DNA of 64,000 nt from Neobacillus niacini (GTDB lineage: Bacteria; Bacillota; Bacilli; Bacillales; Cytobacillaceae), in the NCBI RefSeq assembly GCF_019749295.1, contig NZ_JACWFG010000002.1:147326-211325 (forward strand), given 5' to 3'. A program made the position numbers and the translations under genes. Within the stretch, counting starts at the first letter, position 1. Each line of letters opens with the position of its first letter. This document shows, piece after piece, positions 35,161 through 45,509 of the stretch. The notes under the pieces are model-generated. The model was not told the DNA's origin. It saw nothing but the letters and a program-made list of their open reading frames with translations, and searched no databases.

Positions 35161-35748
35161 TTACTTCATGACCTGTTCATATATACTACTTAATATTTTT
35201 ATGTTCATTTCAGCAGTAAAGTGTCTTTGGAAATATTCGAAGGTACTTCGGAACAAATCCAATTCATATTCAGTTGCTTCCACCAATCTATTAACTGCCT
35301 CAACCATGGAATCTGAAGAACTATGTTCAAATTTATAACCAGTTACCCCATCAATCACTAGATTACCCACGTTACCAATATTGCTTCCTAGAACTGGCGT
35401 GCCATATCCGAATGCTTCAACAATAGTCATTGGAAAGCCTTCATACCATTGAGTTGGCAATATTAGAGCCATTGATTCAGAAATAATTTGGACTACTTTC
35501 TTATTTTCAATAAAACCCATCATTTTCGCATTAGATTCAAGGTTATTGGAAACAATAAAGTCTTTGCACCACTGCTCCTCAGGTCCAGTTCCGCAAATTA
35601 TAAGTTTTATGGTTTGATTGTGGAAAGTACAATATTTTTTCCAAGCATATAATAATTTATCTATTCCCTTAGTATTATCTATGCGACCTGCAAAGATTAT
35701 CTGTTTTTTCCTATTCTCTATATTTATATAATTTGTCCTTCGATTCAT
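35161..35748 (-). pseudogene. C-terminal half of a GT4 glycosyltransferase
   Basis: 195 residues beginning MNRRTNYINIENRKKQIIFA. Contains only the donor-binding Rossmann domain of a GT-B family 4 enzyme: GRIDNTKGIDKLLYAW, LIICGTGPEEQWCKDF, PTQWYEGFPMTIVEAFGYGT and PVLGSNIGNVGNLVIDG. The acceptor domain is missing, so it cannot be active alone. The missing half, with matching family features, is at 41194-41829 on the same strand. GGGGTG precedes the ATG, so a short protein might still be made. Upstream frames are broken. Confidence 0.8.
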
Positions 35749-35944
35749 ATTTTATCACCCCTTTTTCTAAAACAGGTAGTTGAGTAAGAATACTCATTCT
35801 ATTCCAACTAAAATATTTCAGAGGACAATTGCATTTGGATTGATTCTATATATTACTCAAATTATTTCTTTTTTATCTTTTATTTCGAAACTAATCCAAA
35901 ATAACAAATACACCTTCTATTTTTTCTATATAAATATTTTAGAA

Positions 35945-36235
35945 ATTAGTTCTCTTACATATTCCACCTTCATTGCAGCTTTCCCAGCTACGAAAGAATT
36001 ATCTTCTTCTTTCCGCCGGGCAACACTGATCCCACAAAACAATTTGTTCTTATTGTAGTTCCAGGAAGATGACTTCTTATTTCGATAAACATATTCTCAC
36101 CAATTATTATCGGTCTTATAGAACAAAAAGGCTTGGGAGTTATCTCAACTGTTAATTCAGTATTAGTAGGTGATTAATCAAGAACAACAAAACACATTCT
36201 CGAGAAGTCACAAAATATTAACTTACTATAATCAA
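35945..36235 (-). pseudogene. decayed hexapeptide O-acyltransferase
   Basis: On the minus strand, fragments read IRPIIIGENMFIEIRSHLPG, NCFVGSVLPG and, after a frameshift, DNSFVAGKAAMKVEYVRELI. These align in order with the intact acyltransferase at 29970-30506 (IKIGNNVFIGIRSVICPGTI, SIMAGNPAVKIGDTREW). Stops and shifts make it non-functional. It occupies most of the gap between the GT halves' C-terminal part and the next gene. Confidence 0.7.
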
Positions 36236-36288
36236 AACATGAAACCATATTACTTATATACCTCTCCGGCTTCGGTTGCCACCATTTT

Positions 36289-37368
36289 TTACCCATCATA
36301 ATTTTCATTAAACAAGTTATAGTACTTTTTCGCTACCATATCCCAAGTGTTATTCTTTGCAGTAGTTATAGAATACTTACTTAACTGTTGTAATTTGTTT
36401 TTATCATGTAAAACTTCCTGCAAAATATCTAAAATTGTTGTGCCTGTCCCTTTATCTAAAGATACTATATAACCGTTTTCGCCATCTCTAATAATATCCT
36501 TTGCTCCACAGCAATCAGAAACAATACACGGGCAACCAACAGCCATAGATTCTAGAACCGCAACATTAAATGTATCGTATAAACTTAGACATAACTGTAA
36601 AGTTGACTGTGCATAGTAACTAAATAACTTTTTCTTATCCTCTATTAATCCGTGATATGTCACATGATTTTCAAGTTTATTATAGGTTAAATATCGTTTA
36701 TATTCTTCCATAATTTTTTCGTTTTCCACAGAACCATATATATCTAAATGTATATTAAGATCAGAATTATCAATTATATACTTTACTGCCTTGATCGTTT
36801 CAAGAATCCCTTTCCCTCTCTTTATACCGCCAACAAAAATTAATTTGACCTTGTCAGAATCTATAATATTCTCTTTTGTAGCATCTAAAGGATTAGCCTG
36901 AACTCCATTGTTTATAACGTATACATTTTTACTTCTGCCGTAAATAGAATTTATATCATTAGCAAGTTTATAAGAAACACAAATTATATTATTAAACTTT
37001 TTATATAAAAACTTTTCTAACATTAAATAACGACTTTTACTAATACCTGAGATAGTGGAATCTATTTTATATATTCCATGAACAGTAAGGTAATAAGTGT
37101 TTGTTCTGTTAAATAAGCTTACCAAATAGACAATCAATACCATTATAAACCCATCTGTATGAACATTTACGACTAAATCTTTCTTAAACAAAACCTTTGT
37201 AACAATATCTTGAATTAGCCTAACAAAGGAAGTAGATTCATTTTTAAGAATACACTCAAAATCTACATTTAATCTTGAGAACGATTTTTCTAAATGATAT
37301 ATGACATTACCTGGTCCATTAAGCTTATTTCTTTCATATAACTTGCCAATTGTTATTACTTTCTGCAT
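36289..37368 (-). CDS. family 4 glycosyltransferase
   Basis: 359-residue GT-B enzyme. The acceptor domain starts MQKVITIGKLYERNKLNGPG and contains VNVHTDGFIMVL. The donor domain has KVYVINNGVQAN-like YVINNGV, LIFVGGIKRGKGILETI, and the E-x7-E-type segment NVAVLESMAVGCPCIVSDCC. Intact, unlike the split GT4 nearby. It transfers a sugar in repeat-unit assembly at the cytoplasmic face. Donor unknown. The ribosome site is weak (GGAAGG about 13 nt upstream). Confidence 0.88.
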   Translation of the reverse strand: MQKVITIGKLYERNKLNGPGNVIYHLEKSFSRLNVDFECILKNESTSFVRLIQDIVTKVLFKKDLVVNVHTDGFIMVLIVYLVSLFNRTNTYYLTVHGIYKIDSTISGISKSRYLMLEKFLYKKFNNIICVSYKLANDINSIYGRSKNVYVINNGVQANPLDATKENIIDSDKVKLIFVGGIKRGKGILETIKAVKYIIDNSDLNIHLDIYGSVENEKIMEEYKRYLTYNKLENHVTYHGLIEDKKKLFSYYAQSTLQLCLSLYDTFNVAVLESMAVGCPCIVSDCCGAKDIIRDGENGYIVSLDKGTGTTILDILQEVLHDKNKLQQLSKYSITTAKNNTWDMVAKKYYNLFNENYDG

Positions 37369-37535
37369 ATTATACTTTTGACCTTCCTATATTGTTATAT
37401 CCTTTTTAAAAGGATTACGCACTACAAGTAAACTATTAAATCAAATTCTTAACTATTTTTATCGAGATAACTAACCCATTTCTCTTTGCTTTTAATTATG
37501 TTAGTGGAGTCTTTTATGAAAGAAGCAATTCGCTA

Positions 37536-38462
37536 TTACCCCCTCCTAACAAATGATTTTTTGCTTATTTTGCCTACGATTAAATTAATAAATGTATTAA
37601 CGACAACTTTTATAGTTTTTAACAGATGAATTTTGCACATCATTACTAATTCCTTTGCTGCACTTTTATATTCTTTTTTCTTCAAATACAAAATCATCAA
37701 CCTATTTGCAAAACTATATTCAATTTCACGTATTTGATTTGTTGAAAATTTCCCATAAACTTCTCTACCTAAATTTCTGTAATTAATTTCTCCCAATATT
37801 GTTTTTCCTTTATTACTAATCCTTAGTCCCTCATAGTCGTAGTAACGTGTTAGTACTTTAGAAACACAATCTATTTCAAAATCGTTTTTTAAAATATTTA
37901 ACATCAATATCGAATCTTGTTTACACGGAACATCCTGAAACATCCCCACTTCTAGAAGAACATCTTTCCTACACATCCATTGACTTGTTGCCGCAATGCA
38001 ATTGTGAACTAGTTGTTCATATAGACAGTTACCACTAAAATTATGCTTAACAATAATACGCTTTCCACTATCTGTGACTGTTTCCGTATAGCCATACACT
38101 AGAGCTAATTTGGAATTCTTACTTTTTTTAAAAACTGATAATTTTTCTTGAATGTTTTCCGGAAAGTACTCATCATCATCATCTAAAAAGGCAACAAACT
38201 TACCTCCAGCATGCTTAATGCCAACATTACGTGCCCGGGCACCTCCCATATTTTCAGGATTCTTAATATACCTCACTTTATTGTTTAACTCATATTGCGA
38301 CATCATTATTTCTGTCTCTCTACGGTGATCACTTCCGTTGCTATTATCATCAATAACCAATATTTCGATATTAGAATACGTTTGATTTAAAACACTATCT
38401 ATTGCCCTTTTTAACATATCATTTCTAGCATAAGTTGGTATAACAACACTTACAAGATCCAT
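37536..38462 (-). CDS. family 2 glycosyltransferase
   Basis: 308-residue GT-A enzyme. MDLVSVVIPTYARNDMLKRA opens the fold. ILVIDDNSNGSDHRRE carries the nucleotide-binding acidic pair and KFVAFLDDDDEYFPEN holds the DxD metal site. The C-terminal part is basic and helical, likely membrane-associated. AAGGA precedes the ATG. Adds a sugar to the lipid-linked unit; specificity unknown. Confidence 0.9.
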   Translation of the reverse strand: MDLVSVVIPTYARNDMLKRAIDSVLNQTYSNIEILVIDDNSNGSDHRRETEIMMSQYELNNKVRYIKNPENMGGARARNVGIKHAGGKFVAFLDDDDEYFPENIQEKLSVFKKSKNSKLALVYGYTETVTDSGKRIIVKHNFSGNCLYEQLVHNCIAATSQWMCRKDVLLEVGMFQDVPCKQDSILMLNILKNDFEIDCVSKVLTRYYDYEGLRISNKGKTILGEINYRNLGREVYGKFSTNQIREIEYSFANRLMILYLKKKEYKSAAKELVMMCKIHLLKTIKVVVNTFINLIVGKISKKSFVRRG

Positions 38463-38497
38463 ACTAATTTTCCTTTCATATTGGGAGATATAGCATC

Positions 38498-39718
38498 TTA
38501 ATTCGATTCTATTTTTTTATTATCCATTAATTTCAAAGTCATAATAAACAGTAAATACAATAATACAACATCTGTGACTACCAAATACCCATTAAACATA
38601 TTTATTTCTATAAATATCATAATAATACTAAATGCAATAAAGCTATTCCCATTTTTAATAGCCTTCATGCATGGTTTAACTACTATAAAATACAACATAC
38701 CGATAACATTAATAAATCCAAATTTGTATAACAAAATTAAAAAAGGATACTCCTTTGCAATTGCTGTATTCACGCTGCCAACCATAGTTGTTAAAATAGC
38801 ATCAATAGACTCGCCATATCCAGTAAAAATTCTTAATTTTAACTCATTCTGTGCAAAAATCATGTTCCAAACTTCATTTCTACCAGTGGTCAAAGATTCA
38901 TTACTTAATCTAGAAAACACTAAATCAAATAAACCAATATAATATAGTAATAGAGTGCATACTATTAGCAATATAAGGTTTCTTATTCTATTCTTTCCCT
39001 TCGAGTTAAACCAAAACATACTAATCAGCATAATAAATATTCCAGTCTTACTTCCTGTACTTAATACCCCAATCATACAAATGGCCATTGAAATTCTAGG
39101 GTTAACAATTGGCTTTTCATGTGTCCTGCTATAACACATATTTAGTAAATAAAACATATTATAAATTAGAGCATTCATAAGATAGTGTCCCATAAACGAA
39201 GCGTACCTATATGAAAAAATTCTTGCAGAATTAGGAACCCAGTCTGAAATTCCAGGAATCACTGTACTTGTTAAGAGTTTCATAATAGCGAAGTTGGTTA
39301 AAGTATCAATTACATATATTCCAAATATAATATAAACAAAAAAATTAAAATACTTTAGTAACTTATTAAGCAAATTTTTTGCCAAAACAGAGTCTGGATT
39401 TATTTCACTTATCACTACTATTAATGGCAAAAAATACATCATAGTACTGTATATAATTTGTTTAGTAGAAACATCATTCAAAGTATTTATAATTGCAGCA
39501 TGCAAAATCATTATTAATAGCAAGAACAATTCCTTACCGTTTAACCAGATTTTTTTCCCTCTAAAAACCATTAACAGTAAGCTAAGGAAAAACAAGTAAT
39601 TTATATTCGCTAAAGAACCCATGAAAGCGATTCTCATATAAAAGCATGTTAAAAATAAAGAGAATATCAAACCTATAGCAATTAATGTACTTATTTTTAT
39701 TTTTTCTTGATATATCAT
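38498..39718 (-). CDS. Wzy-like O-antigen/exopolysaccharide polymerase
   Basis: 406 residues with about 10 to 12 hydrophobic helices and a larger loop near TNFAIMKLLTSTVIPGISDW and MGHYLMNALIYNMFYLL. The motif GVLSTGSKTGIFIMLISMFW and the downstream ESLTTGRNEVWNMI match the pattern of Wzy/WaaL-like polymerases. Expected to join repeat units outside the membrane after flipping. GGAGG stands very close to the ATG. Sequence divergence is normal for this protein class, so the call is by topology and motif. Confidence 0.8.
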   Translation of the reverse strand: MIYQEKIKISTLIAIGLIFSLFLTCFYMRIAFMGSLANINYLFFLSLLLMVFRGKKIWLNGKELFLLLIMILHAAIINTLNDVSTKQIIYSTMMYFLPLIVVISEINPDSVLAKNLLNKLLKYFNFFVYIIFGIYVIDTLTNFAIMKLLTSTVIPGISDWVPNSARIFSYRYASFMGHYLMNALIYNMFYLLNMCYSRTHEKPIVNPRISMAICMIGVLSTGSKTGIFIMLISMFWFNSKGKNRIRNLILLIVCTLLLYYIGLFDLVFSRLSNESLTTGRNEVWNMIFAQNELKLRIFTGYGESIDAILTTMVGSVNTAIAKEYPFLILLYKFGFINVIGMLYFIVVKPCMKAIKNGNSFIAFSIIMIFIEINMFNGYLVVTDVVLLYLLFIMTLKLMDNKKIESN

Positions 39719-39732
39719 ATTGCCTCCAAATA

Positions 39733-40275
39733 CTATAACTTCTTCACCATCTTTGCAGGAGAGCCCGCATATACACCTGGCTCTAATAAATCGTTACTTA
39801 CCACCGAATTTGCAGCAACTACAATGCGGTTACCTATCGTTACTCCCTTAGTAATTACCACATTGGCACAAACCCAAATATCAGAGCCAATCTTTACAGA
39901 TGCCGATGACATTCCTTGCTTACAAATTAAATCATTAGGGTTACTGTACTCATGTTTGTGATCAACAATAACCACATTAGGCCCAAAGAGATTATTATCC
40001 CCTATAGATATATCATTCATCGCAATTACCCTACAATTCGTATTAAAAAAATTATTATATCCTAGCCTTATGTTTCCACCATTTGCTTCAAAGGAACAAA
40101 AATCAGAAAACCATGTCTTAATACCGATATCGCAATTTCCACCAGAATGAATCCAAAACTTGACGTTTTTACCAATGAAGTATTTAATACCATTAGTCTT
40201 CAATCTTCCTAAATTAATAATCATTTTATTAAAAAGTTTTAGTAGCCCAATGCATATCATTATATACTTTCTCAT
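39733..40275 (-). CDS. hexapeptide-repeat O-acyltransferase
   Basis: 180 residues from ATG 40275, 8 nt after GGGAG. Left-handed beta-helix repeats (NIRLGYNNFFNTNCRVIAMN, ISIGDNNLFGPNVVIVDHKH) lead to the catalytic-type His of DHKHEYSNP and the closing NRIVVAANSVVSNDLLEPGV and YAGSPAKMVKK. Typical of CysE/LacA/WcaF-like sugar acetyltransferases. Probably decorates the polymer. It lies between the polymerase and a GT2. Confidence 0.88.
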   Translation of the reverse strand: MRKYIMICIGLLKLFNKMIINLGRLKTNGIKYFIGKNVKFWIHSGGNCDIGIKTWFSDFCSFEANGGNIRLGYNNFFNTNCRVIAMNDISIGDNNLFGPNVVIVDHKHEYSNPNDLICKQGMSSASVKIGSDIWVCANVVITKGVTIGNRIVVAANSVVSNDLLEPGVYAGSPAKMVKKL

Positions 40276-40302
40276 TTCTGCTTCTCCCAAACTAATAAGT
40301 TT

Positions 40303-41175
40303 TTATTTTAGCCTTACTTTACGTGACAGGTAACGAATGAACCCTAGCGGATAAGCCAATATAGTATAAAGTAGAGGAAGCTTGTATAGCCTTTTTCTTG
40401 TAAAGCAATAAAAGCATACCACATTAACTGCTGACCTAAATTTTTTGACAAACCCCTTAGAATAAATAAATCTATTGTAATAGTAAAGCATAAACCCTTT
40501 AGGATTTTTCTCCATGATACTAAATAAATTTTTAGTATATCCGTCTTCCTGATATTCGCAGATTATTAAGATTTCAGGACAAACCCATAATTTGTATTTA
40601 GTATCTAATAAATCATAAACTACACCCTCTGGGATAACCTTTTCATCATTGAATACCAGAAATGGATTCTCCTTCATAACATCAGTACGTATTACCAAAG
40701 AAGTATCCGCTCCAAAACCACTTTCATATAATTTTGTTAAATTTGAGTAACAATTTTCCTCAGGGAAATTATTACTAGGTAGGTACATTCCCCCCAATAC
40801 TTCCTTATATGCGACCATCCCCCATGCCTTACTATCTAATGCTTTGTCCCAATTTCGAATTATTATATCAACTGCATTATCTGAAAGATAATCATCTGAA
40901 TCAACACACATAAATAGAGGTGTCTCAATCATGTCTACCCCTTTATTGTGTGCTCTCATTTTTCCACCATTATTTTGGTAAACATATTTAATTTTAATTT
41001 TATTTTCTTTAATAAAACCCTGAACGAGCATTTTTGTATTATCGCTAGATCCATCATCCACTATAAGCCATGAAAAATTCCTATTGTTCTGTCTACACAA
41101 ACTTCTATATAGGTTTTCAATTATATAACCTCTATTATATGTGGTTGTAAGTATGGTAATTTCTTTACAATTCAT
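40303..41175 (-). CDS. family 2 glycosyltransferase
   Basis: 290-residue GT-A enzyme. MNCKEITILTTTYNRGYIIE, WLIVDDGSSDNTKMLV and TPLFMCVDSDDYLSDNAVDI give the nucleotide and metal sites. The C-terminal end is basic and probably touches the membrane. GAGG lies 9 nt before the ATG. Follows directly after the truncated GT4 gene. Donor sugar unknown. Confidence 0.9.
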   Translation of the reverse strand: MNCKEITILTTTYNRGYIIENLYRSLCRQNNRNFSWLIVDDGSSDNTKMLVQGFIKENKIKIKYVYQNNGGKMRAHNKGVDMIETPLFMCVDSDDYLSDNAVDIIIRNWDKALDSKAWGMVAYKEVLGGMYLPSNNFPEENCYSNLTKLYESGFGADTSLVIRTDVMKENPFLVFNDEKVIPEGVVYDLLDTKYKLWVCPEILIICEYQEDGYTKNLFSIMEKNPKGFMLYYYNRFIYSKGFVKKFRSAVNVVCFYCFTRKRLYKLPLLYTILAYPLGFIRYLSRKVRLK

Positions 41176-41193
41176 TTACTATAACCTCATTAC

Positions 41194-41829
41194 TTATTTG
41201 AAATTCGGCTTAACAAAAACCTTGTTTGGATCAATTAGCTGTTTTTTTCCTTTATTTAGCATTAGCAATTTCTCTTTGTTGAACTCTGTTAGACATATAT
41301 AATTAAGTTTTTTATACGTTCCTAAAAGCCGATGAAGTTTTAATGTAAATACACAACCAAGTGTTTGTAACCTACTACCTCTATAACATTTATTGGAAAC
41401 AGCACATTTTAGACCTTTGTCAACACAATCCTCACATATACGACCTTCACGATAGAATGTAGCTGCTGGACATAATAACCTGAAATTGTGTATCGTCTGA
41501 ATAACTGGTTTATTTTTGCTAAATGCTGCATAATACACCGAAGGACTAATGAGATTAAGCGTATTGTGAACATGAACCACATCAATTTTTTCCTTAATAA
41601 TAATATTTTTGACCTCACGGTATGTTCTAATTGAAAACACTGTAGAAAACGGGATACATAGCTTTTGTAATTTAGCCATCCCTTTTAGTTCATTATTGTT
41701 TCGACTATATAAAACAACTTGATGGCCATGTTCCTCTAACAACTTTTTCTCATTAGCGACAACAGTATCTTCTCCACCTGGAATTTGATAATAGTTGTGA
41801 ACTATAAGAATTTTCTTTTTCTTCTCCAT
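41194..41829 (-). pseudogene. N-terminal half of a GT4 glycosyltransferase
   Basis: 211 residues from ATG 41829 (AAGGGG 9 nt upstream). It has the acceptor Rossmann domain only: KILIVHNYYQIPGGEDTVVA, DVVHVHNTLNLISPSVYYAA and the Cys-rich loop LLCPAATFYREGRICEDCVD, ending at VFVKPNFK and a stop. The family's donor domain should follow at this point. It is found at 35161-35748, beginning NYINIENRKKQIIFAGRI, as if the gene were cut here and 5.4 kb of polysaccharide genes inserted. Two separate polypeptides complementing each other cannot be excluded. Its start is 2 bp after the WecG-like stop. Confidence 0.8.
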
Positions 41830-41831
41830 TT

Positions 41832-42641
41832 TTATTTTCCCCTTATCATCGAATGCCATATAAACTTAATATTCGTATTCCAATATCGCTTAAACAGCCT
41901 ACGTGGGTCCTGCACCAATCGATAAAACCATTCCAAATTACTCTTTTGCATCCATTCAGGTGCTCTATAGATATTTCCTGCAAAGTAATCAAAACCAGCA
42001 CCCACACCAATCATTAATGCATTTATCATTCCTTGATGGTCGAACATCCATTTTTCTTGCTTTGGAGCACCAAGTCCTACCCATACAAAATCGGGTTTAG
42101 TCTCATTTATTCGTTTTACTATTTCCGCATCTTCTTCAACAGTCAGCGGTCTGAAAGGGGGACTATACATTCCGATTACTTTAATACCTGGATATTTCTT
42201 TTCCAATTCTCCGTACAATTTTTTTAATGTTTCTTCTGTAGACCCATAAAAATAATGTCTATAATCATTCTCTACAGAAACTTCAAACAACTCACCCATT
42301 AGATTTGGGCCTGTAGTTCTACTCATATTCAAATGCCCCCGTCTTCTACCAACTGTAGACAAAGGTCCGCCATCCGGAATTGCCATCAGGCCACTATTTT
42401 GAATTTTGCAGTAGTCTGCATCCTCAAAAGAAGTAACAGTAGTATGAACGTTAGAAACGCAGATATAATCACCAGCTAAACGGTTGCCAGATTTACTATT
42501 CACATTTGTTTTCAAGTATTTTAAAAGCCATCCCATATTAATAGCAGCAATATTAACACCAAGGATCTTGCAGTTAGGGATCTTACTCTTATCTACCTGG
42601 CGTGTAAATTCTTTATGAACTGTTTCTTCACCTTTGTTCAT
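41832..42641 (-). CDS. WecG/TagA/CpsF-type (GT26) glycosyltransferase
   Basis: 269 residues of family GT26. Diagnostic stretches are AIPDGGPLSTVGRRRGHLNM, RTTGPNLMGELFEVS, HYFYGSTEETLKKLYGELEK, DFVWVGLGAPKQEKWMFDHQ and the FDYFAGNIYRAPEWMQKSNL end. Relatives add ManNAc or ManNAcA as the second sugar on undecaprenyl-linked carriers, so this probably acts early in repeat-unit assembly. GGGGGGAG precedes the ATG. The gene follows a terminator after gmd. Confidence 0.92.
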   Translation of the reverse strand: MNKGEETVHKEFTRQVDKSKIPNCKILGVNIAAINMGWLLKYLKTNVNSKSGNRLAGDYICVSNVHTTVTSFEDADYCKIQNSGLMAIPDGGPLSTVGRRRGHLNMSRTTGPNLMGELFEVSVENDYRHYFYGSTEETLKKLYGELEKKYPGIKVIGMYSPPFRPLTVEEDAEIVKRINETKPDFVWVGLGAPKQEKWMFDHQGMINALMIGVGAGFDYFAGNIYRAPEWMQKSNLEWFYRLVQDPRRLFKRYWNTNIKFIWHSMIRGK

Positions 42642-42713
42642 CCTGTGTTGCTCCCCCCTTTTTAATAATCTAATAGTTTTATATCATATTAGGAATTTAC
42701 ATATATTAATGAA

Positions 42714-42755
42714 AAAAACAGAAATGAAATATAAATCAATTTCACTTCTGTTTTT
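42714..42755. terminator. internal terminator after gmd
   Basis: AAAAACAGAAATGAAAT pairs with ATTTCACTTCTGTTTTT, with one mismatch and T runs on both strands. It stands between gmd and the WecG-like gene in the middle of the locus. Confidence 0.8.
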
Positions 42756-42759
42756 TTGC

Positions 42760-43839
42760 TTAATCAAACATTTTTTTTATACGATCTTCTTTTGAGACTT
42801 TCTCTAAATCATGAGTCACCATTATCCTTACTAATTCTTCAAAAGATGTTTTAGTAGGATTCCAGCCTAATAATGTCTTTGATTTAGTTGGGTCACCTAG
42901 TAATTGGTCAACTTCTGCGGGACGAAAGAATTTAGGGTCTACATCAACAATAATCTCGTCAGTTGACTTATTAATACCTTTTTCATCAACTCCAATACCA
43001 GTCCATTCAATTTCAATGCCAACATGTTTGAATGCTAATTCAACAAATTCACGAACGGTATGCATTTCACCTGTAGCAATGACGAAGTCCTCTGGCTTTT
43101 CATGTTGAAGGATTAACCACATACATTCAACATAATCTTTTGCGTAGCCCCAGTCACGTAAAGAATCTAAGTTACCCAGTGATAATTTCTCCTGTTTTCC
43201 TTGAGCAATTCGTGCTGCTGCTAGAGTAATTTTTCGAGTTACAAATGTTTCTCCACGACGTTCTGATTCATGGTTGAATAATATCCCATTAACTGCAAAC
43301 ATATTATAAGATTCCCGATAGTTCTTAGTAATCCAGAATCCATAAATTTTCGCAACACCATATGGAGAACGAGGATAAAAAGGTGTTGTTTCTTTTTGTG
43401 GAACTTCTTGAACTTTTCCATAAAGTTCTGATGTCGAAGCTTGGTATACTCTGGTTTTTTCGGTTAAACCAAGAATTCGCACAGCTTCAAGAATATTTAG
43501 TGTACCTTTTGCGTCTACATCTAATGTATATCCAGGCATGTCGAATGATACACGTACATGTGATTGTGCTGCTAAATTGTATATCTCATCAGGCTGAATT
43601 TCACCAATAATACGAGTAACGTTTAATGCATCTGTAACATCACCATAATGAAGATGGAAGTTAGTATTATTTAATAAAGCTTTTGCTTCTTCTTCTGTAA
43701 GAAGGTCTTCCAAACGCTCTTGGTTATAAGAAGAACTGCGACGAATTACACCGTGTACTTCGTAACCCTTTTCTAATAATAGTTCTGCTAGGTATGAACC
43801 GTCTTGACCAGTTACACCTGTAATCAATGCCTTTTTCAT
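42760..43839 (-). CDS. gmd: GDP-mannose 4,6-dehydratase
   Basis: 359-residue short-chain dehydrogenase-type enzyme. N-terminal [20 protein letters not shown] binds NADP. The catalytic Tyr-x3-Lys is in [15 protein letters not shown], with [16 protein letters not shown] and [20 protein letters not shown]. Converts GDP-mannose to the 4-keto-6-deoxy sugar. Fcl, next in the operon, completes GDP-L-fucose. GGAGG precedes the ATG. Normal length. Confidence 0.97.
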   Translation of the reverse strand: MKKALITGVTGQDGSYLAELLLEKGYEVHGVIRRSSSYNQERLEDLLTEEEAKALLNNTNFHLHYGDVTDALNVTRIIGEIQPDEIYNLAAQSHVRVSFDMPGYTLDVDAKGTLNILEAVRILGLTEKTRVYQASTSELYGKVQEVPQKETTPFYPRSPYGVAKIYGFWITKNYRESYNMFAVNGILFNHESERRGETFVTRKITLAAARIAQGKQEKLSLGNLDSLRDWGYAKDYVECMWLILQHEKPEDFVIATGEMHTVREFVELAFKHVGIEIEWTGIGVDEKGINKSTDEIIVDVDPKFFRPAEVDQLLGDPTKSKTLLGWNPTKTSFEELVRIMVTHDLEKVSKEDRIKKMFD

Positions 43840-43858
43840 TTTGTCCTCCGATATATGT

Positions 43859-44803
43859 TTAATTTACTCTTGTAAGTTCGTTTTCCAGGAACCAGTTATA
43901 AGCCTTCTTTAGTCCTTCATCTAATGAGATTGAAGCTTTCCACCCTAAAGAATTCAACTTTGTTACATCCACTAATTTTCTAGGCGTTCCATCAGGTTTA
44001 GATGTATCAAATTTGACTTCTCCTGTAAATCCAACTACTTCTTTTACTTTTCCTGCTAATTCTTTAATAGCAATATCTTCACCAACACCGATATTGACAA
44101 TTTCATTACCAGTGTAATTGTTCATAAGGTAGATACTAGCGTCTGCAAGATCATCCGCATACAAAAATTCACGTTTTGGTGAACCAGTACCCCATACTTC
44201 CACAAATGGAGCATTGCTTTCTTTTGCTTCATGGAACTTATGAATTAATGCTGGTAATACGTGAGAAGTGTGTAAATCGAAGTTATCATTCTCTCCATAC
44301 AAGTTCGTTGGCATTACAGATATATATTGTGTTCCGTATTGTCGATTGTATGATTCACACATTTTGATCCCTGCAATTTTTGCAATCGCATATGGTTCAT
44401 TTGTTGGTTCTAACAAACCAGTTAATAAATACTCTTCTTTTAATGGCTGGGGTGCCATTTTTGGATAGATACATGTGCTTCCTAGGAATAAAAGCTTTTC
44501 TACATTGTTGCGATAAGCTGCATCTATGATATTTGTCTGAATTAGTAAGTTGTCACGTATAAAGTCTGCAGGATATTCATTGTTCGCAACAATCCCGCCA
44601 ACTTTAGCAGCAGCAAGGAATACAAATTCTGGTTTTTCTTCTGCAAAAAAGCTATCTACTGCAAATTTGTCTCTTAGATCTAATTCTTTACTTGTACGAT
44701 ACACAAGGTTATTGTAGCCTTTTTCTGTAAGCATCCTAACAATCGCTGAACCAACAAGACCACGGTGGCCAGCTACATATATTTTCGAGTCATTCTTCAT
44801 CAT
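43859..44803 (-). CDS. fcl: GDP-L-fucose synthase
   Basis: 314 residues from ATG 44803, 8 nt after GAGG. Nucleotide-binding [20 protein letters not shown], the [20 protein letters not shown] segment, catalytic Ser in [20 protein letters not shown] and Tyr/Lys in [20 protein letters not shown]. Epimerase/reductase acting on the Gmd product to make GDP-L-fucose. Adjacent to gmd, as in colanic acid clusters. Confidence 0.97.
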   Translation of the reverse strand: MMKNDSKIYVAGHRGLVGSAIVRMLTEKGYNNLVYRTSKELDLRDKFAVDSFFAEEKPEFVFLAAAKVGGIVANNEYPADFIRDNLLIQTNIIDAAYRNNVEKLLFLGSTCIYPKMAPQPLKEEYLLTGLLEPTNEPYAIAKIAGIKMCESYNRQYGTQYISVMPTNLYGENDNFDLHTSHVLPALIHKFHEAKESNAPFVEVWGTGSPKREFLYADDLADASIYLMNNYTGNEIVNIGVGEDIAIKELAGKVKEVVGFTGEVKFDTSKPDGTPRKLVDVTKLNSLGWKASISLDEGLKKAYNWFLENELTRVN

Positions 44804-44819
44804 TTTTAGTACCTCTTTT

Positions 44820-45491
44820 CTAAAATGCGTCTTTTGAGCCAAATAATACTAAAACCGTCTTAAATATAATTTTTATATCAAAAAAGAACGTTCTTCTTTG
44901 AATATATTGAAGGTCTAATTCTACCATTTCATGAAAACCTATACTATTTCTTCCACTTACCTGCCAGAGACCTGTACACCCAGGAGTAACCAATAAACGT
45001 TGCTTATCGTAAGCAGTGTATTCTGCAACCTCTCTTGGAAGAGGTGGTCGAGGACCAACTAAGCTCATTTCCCCTTTTAATACATTAAACAGCTGAGGCA
45101 ATTCATCGATACTCGTTTTTCGAATAAATTTCCCCACCTTTGTAATTCGAGGGTCGTCCTTCATCTTAAACATAGCACCATTTATCTCATTGTATTTTAA
45201 TAGTTCAGCCAGTTTCTCTTCAGCGTTTGATACCATGGAACGGAACTTATACATTTTAAACTCCCTGCCATTTATCCCTACTCTCTTCTGTGAGAAAAAG
45301 ATAGTCCCTTTAGGATCCTCAACTTTTATTAAGATTGCAATAACCACAAAGAGAGCACCTAAAAGGATAATCCCGCAAATAGAACCGAAAATATCTACTA
45401 ATCTTTTTGCAAAGAGATAGATTCTTCCATCTTTTACATTCGTTGTTTGCTTTTCAATATAGCCAACTTCTTGATTTGCTAAATTAGACAA
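44820..45491 (-). CDS. initiating sugar phosphotransferase (PglC/WcaJ-type)
   Basis: 223 residues from a TTG preceded by AAGGGG. One N-terminal membrane hairpin ([27 protein letters not shown]) and the catalytic domain with [60 protein letters not shown] and [10 protein letters not shown]. Transfers a sugar-1-phosphate to undecaprenyl phosphate and so begins each repeat unit. It lacks the long N-terminal region of WcaJ, being the short monotopic form. Follows galU by 18 bp. Confidence 0.94.
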   Translation of the reverse strand: MSNLANQEVGYIEKQTTNVKDGRIYLFAKRLVDIFGSICGIILLGALFVVIAILIKVEDPKGTIFFSQKRVGINGREFKMYKFRSMVSNAEEKLAELLKYNEINGAMFKMKDDPRITKVGKFIRKTSIDELPQLFNVLKGEMSLVGPRPPLPREVAEYTAYDKQRLLVTPGCTGLWQVSGRNSIGFHEMVELDLQYIQRRTFFFDIKIIFKTVLVLFGSKDAF

Positions 45492-45509
45492 CCTAGACCC
45501 CTTCCTTCT

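Noticed and set aside
35780..36058. Plus-strand open frame of 92 residues
   Set aside because: It is the antisense of the decayed acyltransferase and glycosyltransferase upstream sequence and has no ribosome site.
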